Assembly: GCA_009840525.1 (NCBI GenBank)
Contig: VXNP01000109.1
Coordinates: 1 to 64,000 of the forward strand
Reading direction: 5' to 3'
DNA from: Gammaproteobacteria bacterium
Lineage (GTDB): Bacteria; Gemmatimonadota; Gemmatimonadetes; Longimicrobiales; Gaopeijiaceae
DNA length: 64,000 nucleotides
Shown: positions 30,201 through 39,019 of the stretch, one piece after another
Layout: the number at the start of each line of letters is the position of its first letter
Numbering within the stretch: the stretch's first letter is position 1
Translations under genes and position numbers: made by a program
The notes under the pieces: model-generated
The model's input: only the letters and a program-made list of their open reading frames with translations
What the model was told of the DNA's origin: nothing
Database searches by the model: none

Positions 30201-31103
30201 GTGACGCCAGCAGCGGATGGCACGAGAGTGGATACGCAGCGCAGGGAAAGCCGCCGGGTCATCGTGGCCTCCATGGCCGCGTCGATCATGATCCATGCCT
30301 TCGTTTTCTCTCTTGCAATCACCCCATCCTCGGAAGCCGGCCCGCTTACAGGGGCCGCGCCCGACTCCCCGGGGTCCGCCACGTCACGAAATGCCTCCTC
30401 GGGCATCCGGATCACCAGAATCGTCGTCGCCGAGTTGGCCGCGCACCCCGAATCGACCGACGCGGCGACCAACGAACTCGTCGCGGAACGTTCCGAGCCC
30501 CAAACCGAGGATTCGCCTGAGCCGGAGCCGGATTATCCACCGTCGCGACCCGACATCGGGCCAAGGGATCCCTCGCGCGTACGGCAACCTGTTGGGAATC
30601 CTTCGGTTGCACTCGAAGGAGAGCCGCAGCGACCCCTCCGGACTGACCCCACCGCCCGGCTCAGGCCCCGCTTCATCAATCCCGTGCTCTGGCGGGAGAT
30701 CCGGGGCGCTCAAGCCGATAAGGAGAGGACGAGAGGCATGCTCTTGCGCGACCGCGTCGAGGGGCGAGGATCACGATACACGCCGCCCGACGCCTGGGCG
30801 TTCGACACGTGGACGACTCGGGATGCGGCCGGACGGCTCTGGGGCGTCGCCCCGGGCAGCATCTACCTTGCCGGGTTCGGCATACGCACCTGTGGCGGAC
30901 GCTTCGACGCCTCGAACTGCGGTTTCGGCCTGCCTGGCTGGCAGCGACGGCAATACCAGCGCTCCCTCCAGGCCGCAATGGAAATCGAGAACCAACAACG
31001 CTGGCGGGGCATCATGGAACGCGACCGGGCAATCCGTGAACGGCGGGACGCGGAACGCCATCCGAAGACGGACTCCATCCCCGGCATTCGCGACGACGAT
31101 TGA
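30201..31103 (+). CDS. hypothetical protein with TonB-like N-terminus
   Basis: A 300-residue protein I do not recognise. It starts at GTG 30201 (GTG 30228 is an alternative). After a short basic stretch there is one membrane helix (IVASMAASIMIHAFVFSLAI, about residues 21-40), then a Pro/Glu/Ser-rich segment (SEPQTEDSPEPEPDYPPSRP, about 96-115), the layout of TonB-type energy transducers. The C-terminal half (with WAFDTWTTRDAAGRLWGVAPG and two cysteines in TCGGRFDASNCGFG) does not look like a TonB domain. Its tail is highly charged. A periplasm-spanning structural or envelope role is a guess. Confidence 0.6.
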   Translation: MTPAADGTRVDTQRRESRRVIVASMAASIMIHAFVFSLAITPSSEAGPLTGAAPDSPGSATSRNASSGIRITRIVVAELAAHPESTDAATNELVAERSEPQTEDSPEPEPDYPPSRPDIGPRDPSRVRQPVGNPSVALEGEPQRPLRTDPTARLRPRFINPVLWREIRGAQADKERTRGMLLRDRVEGRGSRYTPPDAWAFDTWTTRDAAGRLWGVAPGSIYLAGFGIRTCGGRFDASNCGFGLPGWQRRQYQRSLQAAMEIENQQRWRGIMERDRAIRERRDAERHPKTDSIPGIRDDD

Positions 31104-31158
31104 CATGCGGAGCGAACGGACGAGCGATCGAGGAGTTGCGGGTGGAGCGGAGCGCCGA

Positions 31159-31172
31159 GTTTCAGCTGAAAC
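31159..31172. repeat. 14-bp perfect palindrome, second copy
   Basis: GTTTCAGCTGAAAC recurs here in the 102-base gap between two convergent genes, identical to the copy in galK at 9929-9942 including the following CG. In this position it could be a protein-binding site or part of a bidirectional terminator; there is no T-run. Confidence 0.5.
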
Positions 31173-31205
31173 GGGATTTGGCCCTTCGATCCCCGGGCCG
31201 TTCCG

Positions 31206-31826
31206 TCAGGAACCCTCCCTCGGGGCGCGGCTGAACGGTTCGCGGGCGAACACCCGCCGCACCATCGGCTCGAAGAATTCGAGCGGCAGCGAATCGTAGT
31301 CGGGATCGAACGCGCACTGGTCCCATCGGTGACAGAAGTCCACGGCGTCCTGATACCAGGGATGGTTGCGGTACTTGTCGCGCGCGTTGCGGTCGCCGCC
31401 GACGTGGTGGCCGTAGTAGTAGTACTGGAACAGGCCGTGGTGCCGGACGATCCAGTACGTCCGCTCGGTCACGTAGGGACGCAGCAGCAACGCGGCCAGC
31501 TCGCCGTGGCTGTGCGGGGCCATCAGGTCGTCGATGTCGTGCAGGAGGGCCGCCACCACCAGTTCCTCTTCCGCGCCGTCGCGATGGGCGCGGGTCGCGG
31601 TCTGCAGAGAATGCTCCAGCCGATCGACCTGGTAGCCGGCGAGCGAACCGGACAGCTCGCGGAGGTGCGCCAGCACCCGGTCGGCGGTGCCGGCGGCGAA
31701 CTCCTCCTCGAGGTGCGCGAGCAACTCGTAGTCCTCGCGGGTCCCGTCCGCCATGCTGGTGAAGCTCACCACGCGGTCGCCGGGCCTTGCCGGCTCGTCC
31801 ATGCCCGTCACGTCCTCCATGACCAT
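31206..31826 (-). CDS. HD-domain mixed-valent diiron oxygenase, TmpB/PhnZ-like
   Basis: A 206-residue soluble HD protein. Its putative metal ligands are His72 (in RLEHSLQ), His96-Asp97 (LLHDIDD), a histidine in APHSHGEL (105 or 107), one in IVRHHG (129 or 130) and Asp169 (HRWDQ). The 24-residue spacing between the first His and the HD pair is the same as in PhnZ (His34 to His58), and a fourth histidine between HD and Asp separates these oxygenases from ordinary HD phosphohydrolases. PhnZ and TmpB use a mixed-valent diiron site to cleave the C-P bond of 1-hydroxyphosphonates. The PhnZ Tyr24/Glu27 pair is not obviously conserved. It is divergent from the Fe/2-oxoglutarate oxygenase at 32048, 221 bases away. 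Confidence 0.65.
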   Translation of the reverse strand: MVMEDVTGMDEPARPGDRVVSFTSMADGTREDYELLAHLEEEFAAGTADRVLAHLRELSGSLAGYQVDRLEHSLQTATRAHRDGAEEELVVAALLHDIDDLMAPHSHGELAALLLRPYVTERTYWIVRHHGLFQYYYYGHHVGGDRNARDKYRNHPWYQDAVDFCHRWDQCAFDPDYDSLPLEFFEPMVRRVFAREPFSRAPREGS

Positions 31827-32047
31827 CCACGCTCCCGAGTGAGGGATCGTCGCCCCGCAGCGTGCGACGACGCGGAGAGATGTGTCAAGGGACGGGCCGC
31901 GGGGTTGGTGCTTGACTCGCGCAGCATGAGCGCAATCAGATACTGGTTACTCGGGTACGCTCCACATGGGGCTGAGCCCGCGGATGCCCGGTGCCAATGC
32001 GAGAGCTGACCCCGGGCCGGTCACAACGGACCCGGAGGTGATCGACC

Positions 32048-33163
32048 ATGCAGCAATCGATCAGCAGCGTCAGCCCGAATGCCGGCGCCCTGGCCGCGGT
32101 CTGGAGCAGCGGCGAACGGACCGAGCTTCCGTACCTCTGGCTGCGCGACAACTGCGGATGCAGCGAGTGCCGCGTCGAGCAGACCACGGAGAAGCGGTTC
32201 CACATCTTCCAGATCGCCAGCGACCTGAGACCGCTTCAGGTCGGCATCGAATGCGCCGGATCCCGGGACGAGGCGATCTCCATCGCCTGGCCCGACGGGC
32301 ACCACACCCGATACCGCTCGAGCGAGATCCACGGCCTGCTGAGCCAGCCTCGCTCCGAGCTGCGCTACTGGGATGGCCGGTTCCAGCCGCGACAGTTCGA
32401 CTATGCACGGTTCCTAGCGAGCGACCGGGCGGCGGCGGAGCTGATCGAGGAGTTTCTCAGGACCGGGGTCTGCGTGCTGGTCGACGCCCCCACCGAACCG
32501 GATTCATCCGAGCAGCTTGCGGCCCGCCTGGGCCCTGTCCGCGAGGTGTTGTTCGAGCGCATCCACAACGTCAAGGTCGACCCGAAGGGCTACAACATCG
32601 CGCACACCGGCCTGGCCGTCGCGCCGCACAACGACTTCACCAGCTACACCTGGCCACCGAGCGTGCAGGCGCTGCACATGCTGGTCAACGAGTGCGACGG
32701 CGGCGAGTCCATCGTCGTGGACGGCTTCGGCCTGCTCCACGAGCTGCGCACCGATTCCCCCGACAAGTTCGATGCGCTGTGCGCGGTACCGGTGCCGTTC
32801 CGCATCTTCAGCGAGCGATACGAAGTCTACGCCGCCAACCCCATGGTCGAACTCGACAGCGCCGGCGAGGTCAGGCTGATGCGCTTCAACACCGCGCAGA
32901 TGCAGGCCGTCCCCCTCTCCGAGCCGCGGCTGAGCAACTTCTACGACGCCTATCACGAGTTGTCCAGGCGCGTCAATGACGCGCGCGCACAGGTGACCTT
33001 CCGGTTGGAGGGGGGGCAAGTCCTGCTGTGCGCCGGCCACCGCGTGCTGCACGGTCGTACCGCGCTTCGTTCGAATGGACGGCGGCACCTGCAGGATGCC
33101 TATTTCGAACACGACAACGTGCGCACCCACCTCAGGTGGCTGCGCCGCAGCGGGCGGATCTGA
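32048..33163 (+). CDS. Fe(II)/2-oxoglutarate oxygenase of the gamma-butyrobetaine hydroxylase family (TmpA-like)
   Basis: A 371-residue cytoplasmic oxygenase. The N-terminal DUF971-like domain has the zinc ligands of this family, Cys36-x-Cys38-x-x-Cys41 plus a histidine in WPDGHH. The TauD-type catalytic domain has His194-x-Asp196 (APHNDF) and His335 (VLHGRTAL) as iron ligands, with Arg346 or Arg345 placed to bind 2-oxoglutarate. Known members hydroxylate trimethylammonium compounds: gamma-butyrobetaine in carnitine synthesis, or 2-trimethylaminoethylphosphonate in TmpA. The HD oxygenase beside it favours the TmpA reading, which is inference. The MTHFR-like gene follows 13 bases later. Confidence 0.75.
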   Translation: MQQSISSVSPNAGALAAVWSSGERTELPYLWLRDNCGCSECRVEQTTEKRFHIFQIASDLRPLQVGIECAGSRDEAISIAWPDGHHTRYRSSEIHGLLSQPRSELRYWDGRFQPRQFDYARFLASDRAAAELIEEFLRTGVCVLVDAPTEPDSSEQLAARLGPVREVLFERIHNVKVDPKGYNIAHTGLAVAPHNDFTSYTWPPSVQALHMLVNECDGGESIVVDGFGLLHELRTDSPDKFDALCAVPVPFRIFSERYEVYAANPMVELDSAGEVRLMRFNTAQMQAVPLSEPRLSNFYDAYHELSRRVNDARAQVTFRLEGGQVLLCAGHRVLHGRTALRSNGRRHLQDAYFEHDNVRTHLRWLRRSGRI

Positions 33164-33176
33164 AGGCGGCAGGCCC

Positions 33177-34088
33177 TTGGCATCGGATGAAACGCCACCC
33201 CCTGCAAGCACCCGGACTCGGGCCGCGCTCCGCGCCTTGGCCCTCGGCGCTTCGGCGGAGATCCTGCCGGGTCAGCTGCCGTCTCCGGAAGTCCTCGCCA
33301 GACACCTCCCGCGCGCGACTTCCGTCTACATACCGTACCCCCCGAAGGGCCGGTGGCCGGACACGATCGCCGCCTGCGAACAGGCGCTGGCGGCGGGCAT
33401 GAAGCCGGTGCCGCACCTGCCGGCGCGATCGGTGCGGAGCGCGGGCGAACTCGACGACTGGCTGGCCGGCGTGGTGGAGACAGGAGCGGACGCCGTGATG
33501 CTGATGGCCGGAGACCGCGCGACGCCCGCCGGCCCCTACCCCGACACGCCGGCCCTGCTCGACTCCGGGCTCCTCGCCGAGCACGGCCTCCGGCGGCTAG
33601 GCGTCACCTCGTACCCGGAGGGGCATCCCGTGATCGCCCGGGCCGATCTCGATGAAGCACTACGGCGCAAGATGGAATACGCGCGGGCAACGGGTTCGGA
33701 GCTGTGGATCGTGACCCAGTTCGTGTTCTCGCCCTCCCCGGTGCTCACCTGGCTCGCGCGGATGCGGGACGCGGGTTGCACGATGCCGGTTCGCATCGGA
33801 ATGCCGGGGCCGGTCGCCCTGGGCGCGCTGATCGGCTACGCGGTCCGCTCCGGCGTCGTGGCGTCGGCACGGGCGCTGAAGCGCAAGCCCGGCATCGCGC
33901 GGCTGGCGGGCAGATGGTCACCCACTCCAGTCGCGCTCGCGCTGGCTCGGCACCTGGCCGCTCGCGCCGAAGAGGCTCCGGTGGACATTCATTTGTTTAC
34001 CTTCGGAGGACTCGCGGATGCCGCCGAATGGCTGTCGAACCTGAGGAAACCCGACGAACTGGCGGTTTGTCCGCCAGAAACGAGCTGA
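33177..34088 (+). CDS. methylenetetrahydrofolate reductase-like protein
   Basis: About 303 residues starting at TTG 33177, 13 bases after the oxygenase stop; the open frame continues further back only by overlapping that gene. It keeps MTHFR-fold landmarks: ASAEILPG early on, KPVPHLPARSVRS, ADAVMLMAGDRATPAGPYPD, RRLGVTSYPEGHPVI and ELWIVTQFVFSPSPVLTWL. MTHFR proteins interconvert methylene- and methyl-tetrahydrofolate using FAD. A variant next to a betaine-producing oxygenase pair fits handling of one-carbon units released when glycine betaine is demethylated; this is inference from position. Biosynthetic MetF is the alternative, but metF is rarely placed this way. Confidence 0.72.
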   Translation: MASDETPPPASTRTRAALRALALGASAEILPGQLPSPEVLARHLPRATSVYIPYPPKGRWPDTIAACEQALAAGMKPVPHLPARSVRSAGELDDWLAGVVETGADAVMLMAGDRATPAGPYPDTPALLDSGLLAEHGLRRLGVTSYPEGHPVIARADLDEALRRKMEYARATGSELWIVTQFVFSPSPVLTWLARMRDAGCTMPVRIGMPGPVALGALIGYAVRSGVVASARALKRKPGIARLAGRWSPTPVALALARHLAARAEEAPVDIHLFTFGGLADAAEWLSNLRKPDELAVCPPETS

Positions 34089-34124
34089 TCTGGCACACAA
34101 AAGAGGGCTGACAGGAGGTATTCC

Positions 34125-35591
34125 ATGCAGCGTCGGACAAACACTGTTCTGATCCGTGCGGGCATCGCCGCCGCGCTTGCCGGCTGCGCCCCCATGGGCG
34201 ACGCGCCCGCCAGAAACGACGCGACTGCTGCCCGCGTCGACGCCATCTTCGCCGACTACGCCAGCGAGGCGGGCCCCGGCTGCTCCATGGGCGTCATCCA
34301 GGACGGCCGCCTGATCCATGCCGCGGGCTATGGGACCGCCAATCTCGACCACGGTATCCCCAACGGACCCGCGACCATCTTCCGCACAGGCTCGGTCTCG
34401 AAGCAGTTCACGGCCGGTGCGATCGCCCTGCTGGCCATCCGGGGCGAACTGGAACTGGACGCTCCCGTCCAGCGCTACATCCCCGAATTTCCGGACTATC
34501 CCGACGCTCCCACGGTCCGACATCTGATCCACCACACGTCCGGCGTGCGCGACTACATCGTGCTCATGTCCCTGGCGGGCAATCGGAGCGAGGACTTCTA
34601 CACCAACCAGGAGGTTCTCGACGCGATCAACCGGCAGCGCGAGCTCAATTTCACGCCGGGCGCCGAGTACCTGTACAGCAACGCCGGCTACTTCCTGCTC
34701 AGCGAGATCGTGGCCAGGGTCTCGGGACGGAGCCTGCGCGAGTTCGCGGAGAGCGAGTTCTTCGGCCCCCTGGGCATGACCCATACCCACTTCCACGACG
34801 ACCACAACGAGATCGTGCCCAACCGCGCCATCGGCTACGCCCCCACCGGCGACGGCTTCCGCATCAACGTGACCACGCTGGACATGGTGGGCGACGGCGG
34901 CGTCTTCACCTCGGTGGAGGAGTGGGTCGCATGGGACCGCAACCTTACCGAGGGCACCGTGGGCGGGCCCGAATGGGTGGCGCTCATGCACGAGCGGGGC
35001 GTGCTCAACTCCGGTGACACCATCCCCTACGCCTTCGGCATCTCACACGGCGAGCACCGGGGGCTGGCGACGGTCGGCCACACCGGCTCGTGGGTCGGCT
35101 ACCGGGCGGCGATGTCGCGCTATCCGGAGGCGGGCCATTCGTTCGTGGCGTTCTGCAACCGGTCGGCCATCGCCCCCGCAACGCTCATCGCGAGCACGGC
35201 CGAGGTCTACCTGGACGACCGGATGGAGCCGGTGGAGGCCGCGGAAGCCGAGGTGACGGCCGAGGAGGAGGCACTCGCGGAGGCAACGGGCGACGCAGAC
35301 TCGCCGGATGAGCCCGACCTCGACATCCCCAACCGTACGCGCTACGCCGGGTCCTTCTACAGCCCCGAACTGGACACCACTTATCGGATTGTGGCGGGAA
35401 GCGATGACGGCCTCACGCTTCACGTGGGACGGCTCGATCCGGCCGCGCTGATGGCCGAGTCCGAAGGGGTGCTCACCAGCGAGCGGGGGTGGACTCTCCG
35501 GTTCTCGCAACTGGTCGACCCCCGCTACCAGGCGATGATGGTCGACGCGGGCCGGGTCCAGAACCTGCGCTTTGCACGGGTGGAGGGGTAG
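34125..35591 (+). CDS. serine hydrolase lipoprotein (class C beta-lactamase / PBP4-like fold)
   Basis: A 488-residue lipoprotein (lipobox AALAGC, Cys21). The catalytic set of the beta-lactamase/DD-peptidase superfamily is present: S90-V-S-K93, the YSN tripeptide in EYLYSNAGYFLL, and HTG in VGHTGSWVGYR. AGGAGG precedes the ATG. After the catalytic domain (to about residue 370) there is an acidic linker and a small C-terminal beta domain, as in EstB-like esterases and D-aminopeptidases. It should hydrolyse an ester, peptide or beta-lactam in the periplasm. The TonB receptor gene follows at once, so the two may be co-transcribed. Confidence 0.88.
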   Translation: MQRRTNTVLIRAGIAAALAGCAPMGDAPARNDATAARVDAIFADYASEAGPGCSMGVIQDGRLIHAAGYGTANLDHGIPNGPATIFRTGSVSKQFTAGAIALLAIRGELELDAPVQRYIPEFPDYPDAPTVRHLIHHTSGVRDYIVLMSLAGNRSEDFYTNQEVLDAINRQRELNFTPGAEYLYSNAGYFLLSEIVARVSGRSLREFAESEFFGPLGMTHTHFHDDHNEIVPNRAIGYAPTGDGFRINVTTLDMVGDGGVFTSVEEWVAWDRNLTEGTVGGPEWVALMHERGVLNSGDTIPYAFGISHGEHRGLATVGHTGSWVGYRAAMSRYPEAGHSFVAFCNRSAIAPATLIASTAEVYLDDRMEPVEAAEAEVTAEEEALAEATGDADSPDEPDLDIPNRTRYAGSFYSPELDTTYRIVAGSDDGLTLHVGRLDPAALMAESEGVLTSERGWTLRFSQLVDPRYQAMMVDAGRVQNLRFARVEG

Positions 35592-35606
35592 GAGGACGTG
35601 GAAACG

Positions 35607-37940
35607 ATGTGCGCGCGATTCGCGACGGGGACGGCGATCCTGTTTTCGCTCCTCGCCTTCACTGCACCTCTTCCCGTCTTCGCACAGGCGAGTCAGCTCA
35701 GCGGTCGAGTCCGGTCGGACGACGGCCGTCCCGTCGAGGGCGCGCTGGCGGAGGTCAACCCGGTTTCGGATTCCACGCGGGTCGAATACACCCTCGCGGA
35801 TGAGTTGGGCTTCTTCGCCCTCCGCGATCTGGAGCCGGGCGCGTACGTGCTCAGGGTGACCCGAATTGGCTTCCAGGAATACAGGGAACAGGTGAGCGTC
35901 GAGGCGGGCGTGACCGAAGTCGAGGTCGTGATGGCGGCCCAGGCGATCGTGGTCGGAGGCATTACCGTGGAGGCCGAGCGCAGCCGCGCCAAGACCCGCT
36001 TCGAGGAGTCGGCGGGCATCACGGTCCAGGAGATCGCGGCCGCCGACCTCAAGTCCATCCCGGTGCTGATCGAGGCGGACCCGCTGCGCGCAATCGAGGT
36101 GCTGCCGGGGGTGACGACGGTGTCGGACTTCGCCGGATCCTTCAACGTTCGAGGCGGTTCGGCCGACCAGAACCTCATTCTCCTCGACGGAGTCCCGATC
36201 TTCAATCCGTTTCACCTGGGCAACATCTTCTCCGTGTTCAACGCGGACATGGTGGACCGCGTCGAGCTTCAGTCAGGGGGCTTTCCGGCCGAATACGGCG
36301 GGCGCGTGTCTTCGGTGTTGACGGTTGCCAGCGATGCGGGCGACGGAGATTTCGGTGTCGACGCGGGCGTCAGCCTTCTGGCGACCCGCCTTGCGATGAA
36401 CGGGGCCCTTCCCGAAGGCGCCTCGCAGACCCTCGGATTCACCACGACGCGCTGGCGCGCCTCGGCCCGCCGATCGTATCTGGACGTGCTCTTCAAGCCG
36501 TGGGTCGACTTCCCGTACCACCTGACCGACCTTCAGGGCGTCTTCGAGGGCTGGACGGCGGGAGGAAGCCGACTCCGGTTCGTCGGGTACAGCGGACGCG
36601 ACATCCTGGATCTTTCCGGGGTCGACGATACGCCGCTTCCGATCCGGTGGTGGTGGGGAAACGACCTCGTCGGCGGGTCATGGACGCAGTCCATGGACGG
36701 GGGCGCGTCCATGGAAGTCCGCGCCTCCTTCTCGCGCTTCGGGTCCGATCTGTCGTTTCCGGAGGTCGACACGGAGTTCCAGACGGGCGTGGAGGAGGCG
36801 ACCTTCGGGGCTGATTTCGAACAGCGTCCGGCGTGGGCGACGCGCTGGAAGTCGGGCATGGCCGTGAAGCGGGTCGCCTACGACAACGGGCTGGTCGGAG
36901 GCGGCTCCACCTTCCTGGACCAGGAAGGCACGGGCGTCGAGGTGGCCGGCTACAGCCAGGTACACTGGGACCCCAATCCCGACTGGCTGGTGGAGGGCGG
37001 CCTGCGCCTCGACTACTGGCGCCCGAGCGCGGGGGAGACGGCGATCACGCTGTCGCCCCGCTTCGCCGTGAGACGCTTCCTGGGAGAGCGAAACGCGGCG
37101 GTGCGTCTGGCCGTGGGCAGGTACAGCCAGTTCATCCACTCCACGCGCGACGAGGAGTTTCCCTTCGGGCTCGACACATGGATCCTGGCGGGCGTGGAGG
37201 CCCCGCGCGTCGTGTCGGACCAGGTCCAGGTCGGAGCCGAGAGGTTCTTCGGCGACGCCGACCAGTGGTTCGCCTCGCTGGAAGGCTACTACCGGACGTT
37301 CGACGGAGTGGCCGCGGTCAACGCGGCCGAGGACCCGAACGACGAAACCGACGCTCTGGTGGCGGGTGACGGCAACGCGTACGGCGTGGACCTCTACGTG
37401 AAGCGGGACCGCGGCACCACCACGGGATGGCTGTCGGTCTCGTTCCTGAAGACCGTCCGAACCTTCCCGGATACGCGCGTCGGCATCGAACCCCTGCCGT
37501 TGATCACCTATCCGCCGGTTTTCGACCGCCGCCTCGAGATCGATCTCTCCCTGCGCCGGCCCCTGGGCTGGTGGGGACTGGAAGCGGGGATAAGGGCCAA
37601 CTTCGGAACCGGCCTGCCGTACACGAAGCCACTCGGCACCTACCGCGTCTATCGAACCCGGTTCGTGACGGGAGTCCTTGAAATCGATGACGACGACGCG
37701 GTGGTGCTTGGGCCGCGCAACGGCTCGCGCTATCCGGCCCGGCACCGGCTGGACCTCTCGCTCCGGAAGACGGTGACGAAGAGCTGGGGCACGATGACCC
37801 CCTACCTGAGCATCATCAACGTCTACAACCAGAAGAACGTCCTGTTCTACTTCTTCGACTACCAGGCGGTGCCTCCCGCCCGGGAGGGCGTGTCGATGAT
37901 CCCCTTCCTTCCCACCGTGGGCTTCGAGGTGTCGTTCTGA
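35607..37940 (+). CDS. TonB-dependent outer-membrane receptor with N-terminal carboxypeptidase-regulatory-like domain
   Basis: About 777 residues with a signal peptide ending in APLPVFAQA. A CarboxypepD_reg-like beta sandwich (about residues 28-110: LSGRVRSDDGRPVEGALAEV, LEPGAYVLRVTRIGFQEY) precedes the plug (EVLPGVTTVSDFAGSFNVRG, NLILLDGVPIFNPFHLGN) and a beta barrel ending in aromatic FEVSF. ATG 35607 is preferred to GTG 35598 because GGAGG is only 2 bases from the latter and 11 from the former. It should import a large or scarce ligand across the outer membrane. The next gene starts inside its stop codon, so the pair is translationally coupled. Confidence 0.88.
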   Translation: MCARFATGTAILFSLLAFTAPLPVFAQASQLSGRVRSDDGRPVEGALAEVNPVSDSTRVEYTLADELGFFALRDLEPGAYVLRVTRIGFQEYREQVSVEAGVTEVEVVMAAQAIVVGGITVEAERSRAKTRFEESAGITVQEIAAADLKSIPVLIEADPLRAIEVLPGVTTVSDFAGSFNVRGGSADQNLILLDGVPIFNPFHLGNIFSVFNADMVDRVELQSGGFPAEYGGRVSSVLTVASDAGDGDFGVDAGVSLLATRLAMNGALPEGASQTLGFTTTRWRASARRSYLDVLFKPWVDFPYHLTDLQGVFEGWTAGGSRLRFVGYSGRDILDLSGVDDTPLPIRWWWGNDLVGGSWTQSMDGGASMEVRASFSRFGSDLSFPEVDTEFQTGVEEATFGADFEQRPAWATRWKSGMAVKRVAYDNGLVGGGSTFLDQEGTGVEVAGYSQVHWDPNPDWLVEGGLRLDYWRPSAGETAITLSPRFAVRRFLGERNAAVRLAVGRYSQFIHSTRDEEFPFGLDTWILAGVEAPRVVSDQVQVGAERFFGDADQWFASLEGYYRTFDGVAAVNAAEDPNDETDALVAGDGNAYGVDLYVKRDRGTTTGWLSVSFLKTVRTFPDTRVGIEPLPLITYPPVFDRRLEIDLSLRRPLGWWGLEAGIRANFGTGLPYTKPLGTYRVYRTRFVTGVLEIDDDDAVVLGPRNGSRYPARHRLDLSLRKTVTKSWGTMTPYLSIINVYNQKNVLFYFFDYQAVPPAREGVSMIPFLPTVGFEVSF

Positions 37941-38983
37941 TGATGGCCTCAGGGCGAGGGCGGGGGATTTGGCGGCGGTTCCGCAGGTCGGGCGCCTTTC
38001 GGTCTGCGGCCGCGAGTGTTGTGACCGCCGCCGTCGCGTCGCTCGCAGCCTGCGAGCTCACCGAGGTCACGATCGCCGAATCGGATGACGTGGTGATCTC
38101 GGAGACGCAGTTGACCATCAACCTTCACGACGACGGTGGGACATCCCTCGCCGCGTACACCTTTCTGCACCGCACGCTGAGCGCCGCGCGCGCGGACGAG
38201 GTGGAAGGCGCCATGGTGCGCGTGTCGGGAGAATCGGGGGCGACCGTGCAACTCGAGGCAGCGGACAGCGGGGGTGCGTGTCTTTATCGGCCGGAGCCCG
38301 AGGATGACGACGACGACGATCCCCTCCGGGAAATCGGATCGTGCTACAGGGCCCGCGTCTCCCCGTCGCCCTTCTCTCCCGGCGAGGTGCTGGAACTCGA
38401 GGTGCTTCTCCCCGATGGGGGGACCCTGACCGGGGCGAGCCGGATACCCTCCGCCTTCGACTTCATCGGCCTCACGCACGAGGATGGGTACTGCCGCCTG
38501 GAACCCGACACCAACTACCGCTTCAACTGGACGGAGGCGGCGGGCACTTGGTCGTATCTCTCCGATGCCTGGATCGAGGGATTGCCCCAGGCGCTGGCGG
38601 GCCGCGACGTGGAAGCACCCGACTCGCTGTACCTGACGGGGTTTGCGATCGGACAAGAGGACACCGATATCCTTTTCCCCGGGGAATACGGGCTGTTCGA
38701 CCTGGGCGACGGCATCGAGACCGATCTGCTGCGCATTCTCGACGACGGCCTCCCGGGCGGCGCCTGGGCAAGGGTTGCGTTCGTAGCCACCGACCGGAAC
38801 TGGGTGAACTGGGCGCGGGGCGGAAACTTCAACCCCTCGGGGATCATCCGCATCCCCTCCGTCTTCGGGGATGGGACCGGCTTCTTCGGCACCGCAACGC
38901 AGCGGGTGCTCCACGTCCGGGCAGGCCCGGGCGGGGAGGGGATGCCGCCGCTGTGCGGGCCTGCCGAACCCCCGGAGTCCTGA
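37940..38983 (+). CDS. DUF4249-like lipoprotein, partner of the TonB receptor
   Basis: A 347-residue lipoprotein with a long basic leader and lipobox SLAACEL. The start overlaps the receptor stop by one base (TGATGATG; the second ATG at 37943 is also possible). The middle contains CYRARVSPSPFSPGEVLELEV and GGTLTGASRIPSAFDF, the pattern of DUF4249 proteins encoded after TonB receptors in Bacteroidota and relatives. An acidic run (EPEDDDDDDP, about residues 117-126) may bind calcium. It probably works with the receptor at the cell surface or just under the outer membrane; the ligand is unknown. Confidence 0.72.
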   Translation: MMASGRGRGIWRRFRRSGAFRSAAASVVTAAVASLAACELTEVTIAESDDVVISETQLTINLHDDGGTSLAAYTFLHRTLSAARADEVEGAMVRVSGESGATVQLEAADSGGACLYRPEPEDDDDDDPLREIGSCYRARVSPSPFSPGEVLELEVLLPDGGTLTGASRIPSAFDFIGLTHEDGYCRLEPDTNYRFNWTEAAGTWSYLSDAWIEGLPQALAGRDVEAPDSLYLTGFAIGQEDTDILFPGEYGLFDLGDGIETDLLRILDDGLPGGAWARVAFVATDRNWVNWARGGNFNPSGIIRIPSVFGDGTGFFGTATQRVLHVRAGPGGEGMPPLCGPAEPPES

Positions 38984-39019
38984 GAAGCGCGGAGAACGGG
39001 GCTCGGGGCTTGGTGTCCC

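Noticed and set aside
27786-30296. Minus-strand frame of 836 codons opposite the SLC13 permease
   Set aside because: Typical high-GC shadow frame, full of Arg, His, Gln and Gly, antisense to genes with clear families.
32048-33163. Assignment as a carnitine-synthesis gamma-butyrobetaine hydroxylase
   Set aside because: The fold fits, but no other carnitine gene is nearby, and the adjacent diiron HD oxygenase gives a better explanation. It remains the main alternative, not excluded.
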